Part shown: positions 26,948 to 36,759 of the stretch, one piece after another
How the letters are laid out: every line of letters begins with the position of its first letter
Numbering within the stretch: the first letter of the stretch is position 1
Assembly: GCA_049325095.1 (NCBI GenBank)
Contig: JBMOPO010000033.1
Coordinates: forward strand, 26,485 to 90,484
DNA from: JAGPUQ01 sp049325095
GTDB taxonomy: Bacteria > Pseudomonadota > Gammaproteobacteria > Pseudomonadales > Porticoccaceae
Direction: 5' to 3'
DNA: 64,000 bases
The notes under the pieces: model-generated
Told to the model about the DNA's origin: nothing
The model's database searches: none
Seen by the model: only the letters and a program-made list of their open reading frames with translations
Position numbers and translations under genes: made by a program

Positions 26948-26992
26948 CCCTGCATTCGAGAGGGACCGCCGCAGAACGGCGACCCCTCAATT
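26942..26992 (+). repeat. attC-like (59-base element-like) recombination site
   Basis: It begins GGCTAAC (left core; consensus RYYYAAC with one mismatch), and the reverse complement of the insertion's own first core GTTAACC is GGTTAAC, matching 6 of 7. Between lie CATTCGAGAGGGACCGCCG and CGGCGACCCCTCAA, which pair as an imperfect hairpin around CAGAA with unpaired A residues on the left arm, as in known attC sites. The right spacer is shorter than usual and the terminal G is replaced by T. Confidence 0.55.
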
Positions 26993-27098
26993 TTAACGAT
27001 CGGCGCCTGCGGCGCGCCGGCCTGAACCCCGCCAGGGCCGTCGCGGTGGCGTGCGGTGAGGCCTGGCGTCAACCGGCGTGTTCGGGAGCTGCACCCTG

Positions 27099-27635
27099 AT
27101 GGCCGCCCCCGCCGAACGCCCCCGGGTCGGGCTGCTGTACGGTTCGTCGACCTGCTACACCGAAATGGCCGCCGAGCGCATCGCGGCCGCGCTCGACGGA
27201 TTCCAGGTGGAGCTGCTGAATCTCGCGCTCGTTCCGCTCGGCGCGGCCGACGACTATTCGCTGCTGATTCTCGGCATCCCCACCTGGGACTACGGCGAAC
27301 TGCAGGAGGACTGGGAGCGCGCCTGGCCGCAGCTGGGGGAAGTCGACTGGGCGACGAAACAGGTGGCGCTGTTCGGGCTCGGCGACCAGGAGGGCTACCC
27401 GGACTGGTTCCAGGACGCGCTCGGCTATCTGGCCCGCGAGGTGGCGGCCCGGGGCGCCCGGCTGGTCGGGCGGTGGCCGGCCGCCGGCTACCGCTTCGCC
27501 CAATCCCGGGCCCTGACCGAAGATGGCCGCCATTTCCTGGGGCTCGCGCTGGACGAGGTCAGCGAGTTCGAGCTGTCGGAAGAGCGCATCCGCATCTGGT
27601 GCGCCCAGGTGGCGGCCGAGTTCCGGCGGGGCTGA
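27099..27635 (+). CDS. fldB: Flavodoxin
   Basis: A 178-residue long-chain flavodoxin, an FMN-binding electron carrier. The phosphate loop GLLYGSSTCYTEMAAERI is near the N-terminus, followed by ILGIPTWDYGELQEDWE and VALFGLGDQEGYPDWFQDALG, both flavin-ring contact regions. Its length and the insertion in the last strand fit FldA/FldB. The ATG overlaps the stop of the trmL remnant (TGATG), so it was translationally coupled to trmL and may now depend on the trmL promoter reading through the insertion. The trmL-fldB order is known in gammaproteobacteria. Confidence 0.88.
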   Translation: MAAPAERPRVGLLYGSSTCYTEMAAERIAAALDGFQVELLNLALVPLGAADDYSLLILGIPTWDYGELQEDWERAWPQLGEVDWATKQVALFGLGDQEGYPDWFQDALGYLAREVAARGARLVGRWPAAGYRFAQSRALTEDGRHFLGLALDEVSEFELSEERIRIWCAQVAAEFRRG

Positions 27636-27648
27636 GCAGCTCTGCCCC

Positions 27649-29391
27649 CTACCAGTGCGCGTCCTCGAGCGCCATGGTGGCGGCCGAACCGCTGGTAACC
27701 GCCCGCAGCCAGGCGCCGGTGCGCGGGGCGATCTGCTCCAGGAAAAAGCGCGCCGTATGGACCCGCGCCAGGCCCGGGCCCGCTGTGCCCCGCGCCAGCG
27801 TCAGCCGCGCGCTGCGCACCAGCAGCACCGCCACCACCGCGGTACCCAGGATCATCAGCAGATGGAAGGCCACGCTGCCCGGCAGCGCCGGATCCCCAGC
27901 GGCTTCGGCGAGCAGCCAATCCACCCCCTGGCGGGCATCCTCGAGGCTGCACCGTGCCGCCGCGGCCAGCGGGGCGCTCGCGCCCTCCGCCGCCAGTGCC
28001 AACTCGGCGGCCAGATCGTCAAACAGCTCGCGGGCCGCCGCGCCGCCGTCGCGCAACAGTTTGCGCCCCACCAGGTCCATCGCCTGGATGCCGTTGGTGC
28101 CCTCGTAGATCGCCGCGACCCGCACGTCGCGCAGATACTGGGCGGCGCCGGTCTCCTCCACATAGCCCATGCCGCCGTGCACCTGGATGCCCAGGGAGGC
28201 GACCTCGCTGCCCATCTCGGTGCACCAGGCCTTGACCAGGGGCGTCAGCAGATCGACCCGCCGCTGGTGCCGGGCCCGCGCTTCGGGGTCGGGGGCGCGC
28301 AGTGCGTGATCCCGGTGGGCGACCGCCGCATAGGCCAGCGCGCGGCCGCCCTGGGTGAGGGCCCGCATGGTCATCAGCATGCGCCGCACGTCGGGGTGCC
28401 GGAGAATCTGCACACCGCCCTGCCGGCGCTCGCGGGCGAAGGCCAGCGCCTGCTGGCCGGCGCGCTCGGCGACCGCGACCCCCTGCAGGCCCACTTCCAG
28501 ACGGGCGTGGTTCATCATCGCGAACATGTACTGCAGACCCTGGTTTTCCTCGCCCACCAGATAGCCGACCGCACCGCCGCGCTCGCCGTAGCCGAGCACG
28601 CAGGTGGGGCTCGCATGGAGGCCCAGCTTGTGCTCGACGCCCAGCGCGCGCACCTCGTTGCGCGCACCCGGCGCCCCGGTCGCGTCGTGGAGGTACTTGG
28701 GCACGATGAACAGGGAGATGCCGCGCACGCCCGGTGGCGCGCCCGGGATGCGGGCGAGCACCAGATGCAGGATGTTCTCGGCCAGTTGGTGATCGCCCCA
28801 GCTGATGAAGATCTTCTGGCCGCTGAGCAGGTAGTGGTCGCCGCGGGGCTCGGCCCGGGTGGCCACCGCCGCCAAGTCGCTGCCTGCGCCGGCCTCGGTG
28901 AGGTTCATGGTCCCCGACCAGGCGCCGCTCAGCAGGCGCGGCAGGTACAGGGCCTTCTGGGACTCGCTGCCGAATGCCTCCAGGGCGGTGACCACACCGG
29001 AGCTCAGCATGGGCAGCAGGGAGAAGCTCAGGTTGGCGCTCTGCACCATCTCATCGAAGGCAAAACCCACCAGGTGCGGCAGCCCCTGGCCGCCGTAGGC
29101 GGGGTTGCCGACCAGCATCGGCCAGCCCCCGGCGCAGTACTCCCCATAGAGTTCGGCCAGGGCTTCCGGCACCCGGACGCCGTCGGGCTCGACGCGGACC
29201 CCTGCGCGGTCGGCCGCGGCATTACTGGGCGCCAGGCGCTGCTCGCACCAGCGGGCGCCTTCGCCAAGGATGGCGGCCACCAACTCCGGTCCGGCCTCCC
29301 CATGACCCGGCAGGGCTGCGATCGCCGGGTAGTCGAGGACCGCGTCGACGACAAAAAGGATTTCCTCCAGAGGCGCTCGATATCCGCTCAT
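27649..29391 (-). CDS. Large acyl-CoA dehydrogenase (DmdC/FadE-type with C-terminal extension)
   Basis: A 580-residue FAD-dependent acyl-CoA dehydrogenase, some 200 residues longer than the classical enzymes. The core shows GSESQKALYLPRLLSGAW, MNLTEAGAGSDLAAV, the second signature GIQVHGGMGYVEETGAAQYLRD, and catalytic glutamate in IYEGTNGIQAMDLVGRK. A C-terminal domain rich in alanine follows (from about 480). The architecture is shared with 3-methylmercaptopropionyl-CoA dehydrogenase DmdC, but the substrate cannot be assigned from sequence. The frame is open 14 codons upstream; the chosen ATG gives the usual MSGYRAPLEEILFV start. Confidence 0.88.
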   Translation of the reverse strand: MSGYRAPLEEILFVVDAVLDYPAIAALPGHGEAGPELVAAILGEGARWCEQRLAPSNAAADRAGVRVEPDGVRVPEALAELYGEYCAGGWPMLVGNPAYGGQGLPHLVGFAFDEMVQSANLSFSLLPMLSSGVVTALEAFGSESQKALYLPRLLSGAWSGTMNLTEAGAGSDLAAVATRAEPRGDHYLLSGQKIFISWGDHQLAENILHLVLARIPGAPPGVRGISLFIVPKYLHDATGAPGARNEVRALGVEHKLGLHASPTCVLGYGERGGAVGYLVGEENQGLQYMFAMMNHARLEVGLQGVAVAERAGQQALAFARERRQGGVQILRHPDVRRMLMTMRALTQGGRALAYAAVAHRDHALRAPDPEARARHQRRVDLLTPLVKAWCTEMGSEVASLGIQVHGGMGYVEETGAAQYLRDVRVAAIYEGTNGIQAMDLVGRKLLRDGGAAARELFDDLAAELALAAEGASAPLAAAARCSLEDARQGVDWLLAEAAGDPALPGSVAFHLLMILGTAVVAVLLVRSARLTLARGTAGPGLARVHTARFFLEQIAPRTGAWLRAVTSGSAATMALEDAHW

Positions 29392-29483
29392 CCCACCCTC
29401 CACTGCCGGCCGAGGGGGGCGAATGTTCGCCAAACGCGCCCGCCGGCACCAGCCCGGGACCCGACCGGCGGGTCAGGCGCGGA

Positions 29484-31709
29484 TCAGGAAGCCAGTTCGG
29501 CCGGCCGGGGCGGCGCGGGGCGGAAGGTGCGCAGCTCCTCGGCGGACAGCGGGCGGGAATAGAGGAACCCCTGCCCCAGCTCGCAGCCTGCGGCGATCAG
29601 ATCCGCCTCCTGGGCACTGCGCTCGATGCCGACCGCGATCACGGCCTTGCCGGCGACCCGGCACAGACCCACCAGCGCGCGCAGAAAGCGCAGCTCGGGC
29701 CGCCCCTCGGCGGGGCCGGCCAATTGCCCGGGATTGATTTTCACCGCATCCACCGGCAGATCCGCGATGTAGTCGAAGCGATCGGTGTGGGCGCCGAACT
29801 GATCGATGCACAGGCCGATGCCCAGTTGGCGGGCGCGGTCGAAGAAGATGCGGCACAGGCCGGGATTGCGCAGAAACGCCTGCTCGCCCACCTCCAGCGC
29901 GATCGCCGCGGCGGGCACCCCCTGCTGGGCCAGGGCGTCGGCCACCACCTGTGGATAGCGGGGATCCTTGATCTGGGAAACCGCCACGTTGATGGAAATT
30001 CGCTGGGTGGGCAGATTCCAGCGCCGCCAGGCCTTGAGCTGCCGGGCGACCTGGCCCAGCGTCCAGTGGCCGATGGAATCGGTAATGCCGGCGGCCTCGG
30101 CCAGATCCATGAACTCGGCGGGATTGATGCTGCCCCGGCAGTGATGCTCCCAGCGCAACAGGGCTTCGACGCCCACCGGCTGGCCGCTGCGCAGATCGAT
30201 CTGCGGCTGGTACACCAGCCGCAACTGCCCGCGGCGAATGGCCAGGCGCAGCTCCGACGGAAAGTACAGTCCCTCGTCGTAGGCCGGCGCGGCTTCGGCG
30301 TCGGGCAGCGGCCGCTTGCGCCTTGCCTTGGCGTCGTACATGGAGCGATCCGCGCGCTGCATGAGGTGTTCGATGTCGGCGCCGTCGTCCGGATACACCG
30401 CGACGCCGACGCTGGCGGTCACCTGGAGCCGGTGGTCGGCGACCGCGAACGGGCGGGCGAAGCAGGCGGCGACCTTGGCGGCCAGGGCGTCGGCTTCCTC
30501 CCGCGGCCCCTCGGCGAGCACCGTGAATTCATCCCCCGCCAGGCGCGCCACCGTATCGCTCTGGCGGACCGCGGCGCGCAGGCGCCGGGCCGCCTCGCAG
30601 AGGATTTCATCCCCCACATGGTGGCCGTGGGTGTCGTTGATGGCCTTGAAGTCGTCGAGGTCCACGAACAGGACCACCAGTTCCCGCCGTTCGCGGCGCG
30701 CCCGGCGCAGCCCCTGGTCGAGCCGATCGAGAAACAGGCGCCGGTTGGGCAGGTCGGTGAGATTGTCGTGGGTCGCCAGATGGCGCAGTTCCTCCTGGGT
30801 CTTCTTGGTCTGGCTCAGGTCGGTGAACATCACCACATAGTTGGCGATCCGCCCGCCCTCGTCGCGGGCCGCGCAGGCGGTCATGCGCACCTCGCACAAC
30901 TGCCCGGACTTGTGGCGGATCAGGGTCTCCCCCTGCCAGACGTCGTCGCGCTGCAGCCGCTCGACGATGGCCTGGAAATGATTGGCGCCCGGCGGCCGGG
31001 AAAGCAGCAGGCTGTCCCGCCTCCCGATCGCCTCGGCGGGATCGTAGCCGGTGATCTTGCCCACCGCCGGGTTGGCGGCGATCACGGTGCGCTGGCGGTC
31101 GAGCACCAGTACGGCGTCCCCGGCCTGCGCAAACAGCGCCTGCCACAGGCGGGCCGCCGTCAGCTCCTCGCGGGCTGCGGCGAGATTTTCGGAGATGCAG
31201 ATGAAGCCGAAGTGGTCGCCGTCCTGCGAGCGCGGAAACAGCCGATGCCGGTAGGGCACGCCATCGACCTCCGCCTCGCCCGCGCACCGATGTCCGGCCC
31301 GCGCGCGCCGCACCAGCTCGGCCAGTTCGGGATTGCCGGCCAGCACCGCTTCGATGGACTGGTGGAGGAATCGCTGCCGGCTGACGCCGGCCTTCCCGGC
31401 GGGATCCCCGAAAAACGTCTGTACGATCCCCTCGCCGTCGACCAGCCACACCGCGACGGGGTAGTACCGGCCGAGCAGCGCCAAGCTCGCCGCGGCCTGC
31501 GCATCGGCGGAGATACCGCGCCGGGCCCGGCGCCCGTGCCACACCAGCGCCAGGACCCAGAGGACCGCAACGCCGGCCACCCAGGCGGCGGCCGGGGGCG
31601 GCAGCACGGCCTGGGTCGCGACCCACAGCCCGCCCAGCGCGAAGCACAGGCTGATGAACAGCCGCTCCAAGGTCGTGCCGCGCCGGAATTCAGTCGTCCG
31701 CGACGCCAT
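29484..31709 (-). CDS. Membrane PAS-GGDEF-EAL protein with degenerate EAL site
   Basis: A 741-residue cyclic-di-GMP signalling protein. Two membrane helices lie at about residues 17-36 and 41-58. A PAS domain covers about 190-300 (QAGDAVLVLDRQRTVIAANP, ending EGGRIANYVVMFTDLSQTKK). The GGDEF domain has AGDEF at 392-396 with the inhibitory RxxD site at 382-385 (RQSD), so diguanylate cyclase activity is plausible. The EAL domain begins near 495 with EALLRW (E515), but the metal-binding DDFG motif is D636-Q637-F-G, KID is KIN, and AEGVE is AVGIE. Phosphodiesterase activity is therefore doubtful. The start has AAGGA upstream. Confidence 0.9.
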   Translation of the reverse strand: MASRTTEFRRGTTLERLFISLCFALGGLWVATQAVLPPPAAAWVAGVAVLWVLALVWHGRRARRGISADAQAAASLALLGRYYPVAVWLVDGEGIVQTFFGDPAGKAGVSRQRFLHQSIEAVLAGNPELAELVRRARAGHRCAGEAEVDGVPYRHRLFPRSQDGDHFGFICISENLAAAREELTAARLWQALFAQAGDAVLVLDRQRTVIAANPAVGKITGYDPAEAIGRRDSLLLSRPPGANHFQAIVERLQRDDVWQGETLIRHKSGQLCEVRMTACAARDEGGRIANYVVMFTDLSQTKKTQEELRHLATHDNLTDLPNRRLFLDRLDQGLRRARRERRELVVLFVDLDDFKAINDTHGHHVGDEILCEAARRLRAAVRQSDTVARLAGDEFTVLAEGPREEADALAAKVAACFARPFAVADHRLQVTASVGVAVYPDDGADIEHLMQRADRSMYDAKARRKRPLPDAEAAPAYDEGLYFPSELRLAIRRGQLRLVYQPQIDLRSGQPVGVEALLRWEHHCRGSINPAEFMDLAEAAGITDSIGHWTLGQVARQLKAWRRWNLPTQRISINVAVSQIKDPRYPQVVADALAQQGVPAAAIALEVGEQAFLRNPGLCRIFFDRARQLGIGLCIDQFGAHTDRFDYIADLPVDAVKINPGQLAGPAEGRPELRFLRALVGLCRVAGKAVIAVGIERSAQEADLIAAGCELGQGFLYSRPLSAEELRTFRPAPPRPAELAS

Positions 31710-31853
31710 GTCCCATCCTTGAAAAGCCACCGGGAGATCGCATCCCCGGAGTATAAGTCCTTGTTCCGGGGCGACCATGACGGGATCACCCAGTGGCGGG
31801 AAACCCGTCGCGAACGGCACCTCGACCGGCTCCCGCCGGCACCGTGCCGCCGG

Positions 31854-33002
31854 TCACAGACTGCGCGCCACCACCTCCAGCATGATCTCGCTGGTGCCGG
31901 CATAGATGCGCGCCACCCGGGCGTCGGCGTACATCCGGCAGATCAGGTACTCCTCCATGTAACCGTAGCCGCCATGCAGCTGCAGGCAGACGTCGAGCAC
32001 CTGCTGCAGGCGTTCCGAGGTCCAGTACTTGCACATGGCGGCGGTGACGGCATCGAGCTCGCCGGCCGCCACCGCGGCGATGCAATGGTCGAGAAACACC
32101 CGCGCCACCCGGGTGGTGATCTGTGCCTCGGCGAGTCGGAACCTGGTGTTCTGCAACTCCAGCAGGGGCGCGCCGAAGGCCTCGCGCTGGCGCACGTAGG
32201 CCACGGTCTCGGCGATCGCGCCCTCCATCATGGCCACGCACTGCACCCCGACCTGGGTGCGCTCGTAGGGCAGGTCCGCCATCAACTGCGCAAATCCCTG
32301 CCCCTCCCGTCCGCCGAGCAGGTTGGCGACCGGCACCCGCACCTCGTCGAAGAACAGCTCGCAGGTGTCCTGGGATTTCTGGCCCATCTTGTCGAGCACG
32401 CGCCCCACCCGGAAACCGGGGAGGTCGCGGGTCTCCAGCATCAGGATCGACAGGCCACGGGCGCCGGCAGCGGGATCGGTGCGCACTACCAGCGCCAGCA
32501 GCTCGCACAGATAGCCGTTGGTGATGAACATCTTGGCGCCGTTGACCACATAGTGGTCGCCGTCGCGCACCGCGCGGGTACGGATCGCCTTGAGGTCCGA
32601 CCCGGTGCCGGGCTCGGTCATGGCGATGGCCCCGATCAGCTCGCCGCGCGCCATGGCCGGCAGCCAGCGTTGCTTCTGCTCCTCGGTGCCATGGTTGAGC
32701 ACATAGTGCGCGGTGATGCTGTGCACCCCCTGCCCCATGCCCGAGAGCCCCCGCCGCCACTGCTCCTCGAAGAACACGGCCTCGTGGCGGAAGTCCCCGC
32801 CACCGCCGCCGTAGGCTTCGGGGATGTCGGTGCACAGAAAGCCCCGCTGGCCGGCCAGCCGCCAGAACTCCCGGTCGAGGTGCCGCTGGCGGCGCCACTG
32901 CGGATCCCGGGGCACCATCTCCTGCTCGACGAAGCGGCTGGCGGCGGCGCGAAAGATCGCCAGTTCCTCGTTCATCCAGGGCGAAGCGGGATTCGACATC
33001 AT
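31854..33002 (-). CDS. Acyl-CoA dehydrogenase family protein
   Basis: A 382-residue acyl-CoA dehydrogenase of standard length. Visible motifs are AIAMTEPGTGSDLKAIRT (FAD-binding), MFITNGYLCELLALVVRTD, and QLHGGYGYMEEYLICRMYADARV. The usual IYEGT glutamate is replaced (IYAGTSEIM), while a glutamate occurs in DLPYERTQVGVQCVAM, the alternative catalytic position used by the long-chain and isovaleryl-type enzymes. The start overlaps the stop of the upstream MaoC gene (ATGA), forming a three-gene operon of two hydratase-like proteins and a dehydrogenase; a beta-oxidation-like pathway for an unknown acyl-CoA is inferred. Confidence 0.9.
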   Translation of the reverse strand: MMSNPASPWMNEELAIFRAAASRFVEQEMVPRDPQWRRQRHLDREFWRLAGQRGFLCTDIPEAYGGGGGDFRHEAVFFEEQWRRGLSGMGQGVHSITAHYVLNHGTEEQKQRWLPAMARGELIGAIAMTEPGTGSDLKAIRTRAVRDGDHYVVNGAKMFITNGYLCELLALVVRTDPAAGARGLSILMLETRDLPGFRVGRVLDKMGQKSQDTCELFFDEVRVPVANLLGGREGQGFAQLMADLPYERTQVGVQCVAMMEGAIAETVAYVRQREAFGAPLLELQNTRFRLAEAQITTRVARVFLDHCIAAVAAGELDAVTAAMCKYWTSERLQQVLDVCLQLHGGYGYMEEYLICRMYADARVARIYAGTSEIMLEVVARSL

Positions 33003-33448
33003 CGGATTCCGGTTGCCTCGGCAGTCGCGGCGAGCGGCAGCGCCACCACCGCCTCGCCGCTGAGCTTCTCCTCGCCCGCCTGGTTGGTGGCCAGCAGGCG
33101 GATCAGGATCCGGCACTCGGTATCGCCCGGCTGCTTGGCGACCACCTCGCCGTGGCACACCAGTTGTTCGCCGAGCCGCACGATGGCGCCGAACTTGACC
33201 TCGAAGCTGCGCAGACGGGACTGATCCACCCAGCCGGTGAGCAACTGGCCGAGGTAGGCCATGTTGAGCATGCCGTGGGCGAAGACATCGTCCATGCCGG
33301 CCGCGCGGGCCGCATCCGGATCGACGTGCATGGGGTTGTGGTCGTTCGAGGCGCCGCAGAAGTAGGCCAGGGTCGCCCGGGTGAGGGGCGGCTTGACCAG
33401 GGTGGGCAGGCGGTCGCCGACGGCGACCTGGCCGGCGTGCTCGATCAT
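32999..33448 (-). CDS. MaoC-like (R)-hydratase domain protein
   Basis: A 149-residue hot-dog-fold protein. The hydratase-2 signature is intact: YFCGASNDHNPMHVDPDAA, with the catalytic aspartate and histidine, followed by FAHGML. This fits an (R)-specific enoyl-CoA hydratase or half of a split dehydratase. It overlaps the upstream MaoC-N-type gene and the downstream acyl-CoA dehydrogenase by 4 bases each, so the three products are probably made in equal amounts and may act together. Confidence 0.85.
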   Translation of the reverse strand: MIEHAGQVAVGDRLPTLVKPPLTRATLAYFCGASNDHNPMHVDPDAARAAGMDDVFAHGMLNMAYLGQLLTGWVDQSRLRSFEVKFGAIVRLGEQLVCHGEVVAKQPGDTECRILIRLLATNQAGEEKLSGEAVVALPLAATAEATGIR

Positions 33449-33897
33449 GATTCGGCGTCCGGATCGCGGATGACGATGGTCTTGCGGAACCTGGTGGTGA
33501 GGACGTCGTGCTGGTTCCAGGCCTCGGTCTCCTCGATCAGAAACTTGAGCCGGCCCTGGCGGCGCCGGATGAAATCGACGATGCGGCTCTGGAAGCGGAT
33601 GGTGTCACCGGCGTGGATGGGCGCGAAGTACTCGAACCCCTGCTGGGCGTGGAGCATCCGGCACCAGTCGATGCCCAGGCTGCGGTAGCGGGCGTAGGGA
33701 TCGGCCTCGCACAGGCTCAGGGTCACGGCGTAGGTGGGCGGCGCCAGGATCGAGGGGTGGCCGGCGGCCCGGGCCGCGGCCTCGTCGAAATAGATCGGGT
33801 TGGTCTCGCCCACCGCCTTGGCGAAAAACCGCAACTGCCATTTCTCCACCTCGACGACCAGCGGCGGCAGCGGGGTGTCGACGAACTTGCTGGTCAT
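33445..33897 (-). CDS. MaoC N-terminal-domain-like dehydratase subunit
   Basis: A 150-residue hot-dog-fold protein of the FAS1-type/MaoC-N dehydratase family (like HadA of mycobacteria). It shows WQLRFFAKAVGETNPIYFDEAAARAAGHPSILAPPTYAV, the region equivalent to the catalytic helix, but with N-P-I-Y in place of the active N-P-x-H, so it likely lacks the catalytic dyad. Paired with the intact MaoC protein encoded next, it may form a heterodimeric dehydratase/hydratase in which this subunit shapes the substrate channel. It is the first gene of the three-gene operon. Confidence 0.82.
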   Translation of the reverse strand: MTSKFVDTPLPPLVVEVEKWQLRFFAKAVGETNPIYFDEAAARAAGHPSILAPPTYAVTLSLCEADPYARYRSLGIDWCRMLHAQQGFEYFAPIHAGDTIRFQSRIVDFIRRRQGRLKFLIEETEAWNQHDVLTTRFRKTIVIRDPDAES

Positions 33898-34083
33898 GGC
33901 ATCTGCGGCCCGTTGAAATCAGTGGCATGGCGCTCCCTGACGCCGGATATAAGCATGGATCGCCGGCCGCACACAAGCGCGCCACCCGCGTCCGGCGCCA
34001 CCGCCGCGGGGGTAGAATGGCCGCGGAGCCGGTGTCCCCGGCTCCCGGATCACACCGCCAAAATTACCGGCCGGGGAACCATC

Positions 34084-35497
34084 GTGGCGCAACAACTGCA
34101 ACGCAGGCACATCGAAACACCTCGGACCGAAGCCGAGCGGATCTTTCTGCTCCAGCGCGACGCCTGCCGCGCCCGGCCCTATCCGCCGCTGGCGGAACGC
34201 CTGGAGCTGCTGCAGCGCCTCGAGCGGCTGCTGGTCGACCACGCCGACGCCATTGCCGAAGCCATCACCACCGACTTCGGCCACCGCAACCCCACCGAGA
34301 CCAAGCTGGTCGAGATCTTCGGCTCCCTGACTGCGATCCGCGACACCCGCCGGCACCTCAAGCGCTGGCTGCGGCCGCAGAGACGCAAGACCTCGATGCT
34401 GTTCCTCACCGGCCGCAACCGGGTGATCCCCCAGCCCAAGGGTATCGTCGGCATCGCCACGCCCTGGAACTATCCGCTCTACCTCTCGGTGGGGCCGATC
34501 ATCAATGCGCTCGCTGCGGGCAACCGCTGCATGGTGAAGCTGGCGGCCAATTCACAGCACCTGTGCCGGCTGATGCAGCGCCTGTGCGCGGAAACCTTCG
34601 GCGACGCCACCCTGGCCTATCTGCCCGGGGTGCCCGCCGGCGAGTTCTCCAGCCTGCCGTTCGATCACCTGGTCTACACCGGCTCGGCGGAGAGCGGGCG
34701 CAGCGTGATGCACGCCGCGGCCGACAATCTCTGCCCGGTCACCTTGGAGCTGGGCGGCAAGTCGCCGACCATCATCGGCGACGACTTCGACCTGCGCGAA
34801 GCGGCGAGCCGGCTGCTGTACGGCAAGTTCGTCAACGCCGGCCAGACCTGTGTGGCGCCCGACTATCTGTTCGTGCCGCGCGCTAAGGTGGATGATTTCG
34901 TCGCGCTCGCCGGCGAGATCCTGCGCCGGCGCTACCCCGACATCGGCACCAGCGACTACACCTCGATCATCGACGCCAGATCCTACCGGCGCCTGCGCGA
35001 AACCCTCGACGACGCCCTGGCCAAGGGGGCGCGCGCGATCAAGCTGGTCGACGGCGACTGGAACGAGGCGCTGCGCAAGTTCCCGCCCCATCTGGTGCTG
35101 GACGTGACCCAGGAAATGCGCATCGCGCACGAGGAGATCTTCGGGCCGCTGCTCACGGTGATGCCCTACGACCACATCGACGAGGCAATCGACTACATCA
35201 ACGCCCGCGAACGGCCGCTCGCACTCTATCTGTTCACCCATGACATCCGATTGCAGCAGCGCGTGCTCTACCAAACCCTCTCCGGCGGGGTGACCATCAA
35301 TCACTGCATCTTCCACGTCCTCCAACACAGCCTCCCCTTCGGCGGCGTGGGCGCCAGCGGCATGGGCCACTACCACGGTTACGATGGCTTCCTGGAGATG
35401 AGCAAACTGCGCCCGGTGTTCACCTTTCCCAAAGTCGGCCGCCCGCAACTGTTCTACCCGCCCTACGGCAGGTCCCACGAGCTGCTCTACCGGGCGC

Positions 35498-35517
<20 letters not shown>
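34084..35517 (+). CDS. Aldehyde dehydrogenase, coniferyl-aldehyde-dehydrogenase-like
   Basis: A 477-residue class-3-type aldehyde dehydrogenase oxidising an aldehyde with NAD(P)+. The fold motifs are GIATPWNYPLYLSVGPIINALAAGN, TGSAESGR, the catalytic glutamate in TLELGGKSP and the nucleophilic cysteine in NAGQTCVAPDY, with a C-terminal SLPFGGVGASGMGHYHG. The closest known type is coniferyl aldehyde dehydrogenase (CalB), but aliphatic aldehydes are an alternative. A GTG start fits best, with GGGGAA just upstream. It is divergent from the MaoC operon and converges with dinB, overlapping by 20 bases. Confidence 0.86.
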
Positions 35518-36583
<1,066 letters not shown>

Positions 36584-36759
36584 GGCCGCATTATCGGTCC
36601 GGCAGCCCAACCGTTCACCAGCCGGGTTCACCGCCGGCGACCGGCTTGCGGTGGAGGCAAGCGCGCCGGCCGCTACACTGGCCGCCGGGCGCACCGCTGC
36701 GCCCGACCGCGTTGCCCGGCCCACCGGCCCGGGCGGCCTCTCTACCCCGGAGCCGACGC

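Larger units (their letters stand above)
26645..26992 (+). mobile_element. Candidate integron gene cassette inserted in trmL
   Basis: The insertion starts at G^TTAACC (core-site-like GTTRRRY), one base before an ATG is nearly reached, carries a single small gene, and ends with an attC-like imperfect palindrome whose left core overlaps the stop codon of that gene. Its removal joins the TrmL reading frame in phase. The base composition is visibly less GC-rich than the flanks. No integrase gene is in the window, so this would be a secondary-site insertion. Confidence 0.6.
26524..27099 (+). pseudogene. trmL: tRNA (cytidine/uridine-34 2'-O)-methyltransferase TrmL, disrupted
   Basis: The first 39 residues (MLNIVLIQQEIPPNTGNIIRL, then CAATGG and SLGFAL) are clearly TrmL, the SPOUT enzyme methylating tRNA-Leu position 34. 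The frame then crosses a 348-base insertion and resumes with NDRRLRRAG, the next piece of TrmL. It then jumps directly to a C-terminal piece, ARAVAVACGEAWRQ, equivalent to the NAVSVVVYEAWRQ end of E. coli TrmL. About 90 residues holding the SAM-binding knot are missing. The whole remains one open frame of 191 codons by chance or by in-frame events, but cannot encode an active enzyme. Its stop overlaps the flavodoxin start. Confidence 0.82.
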
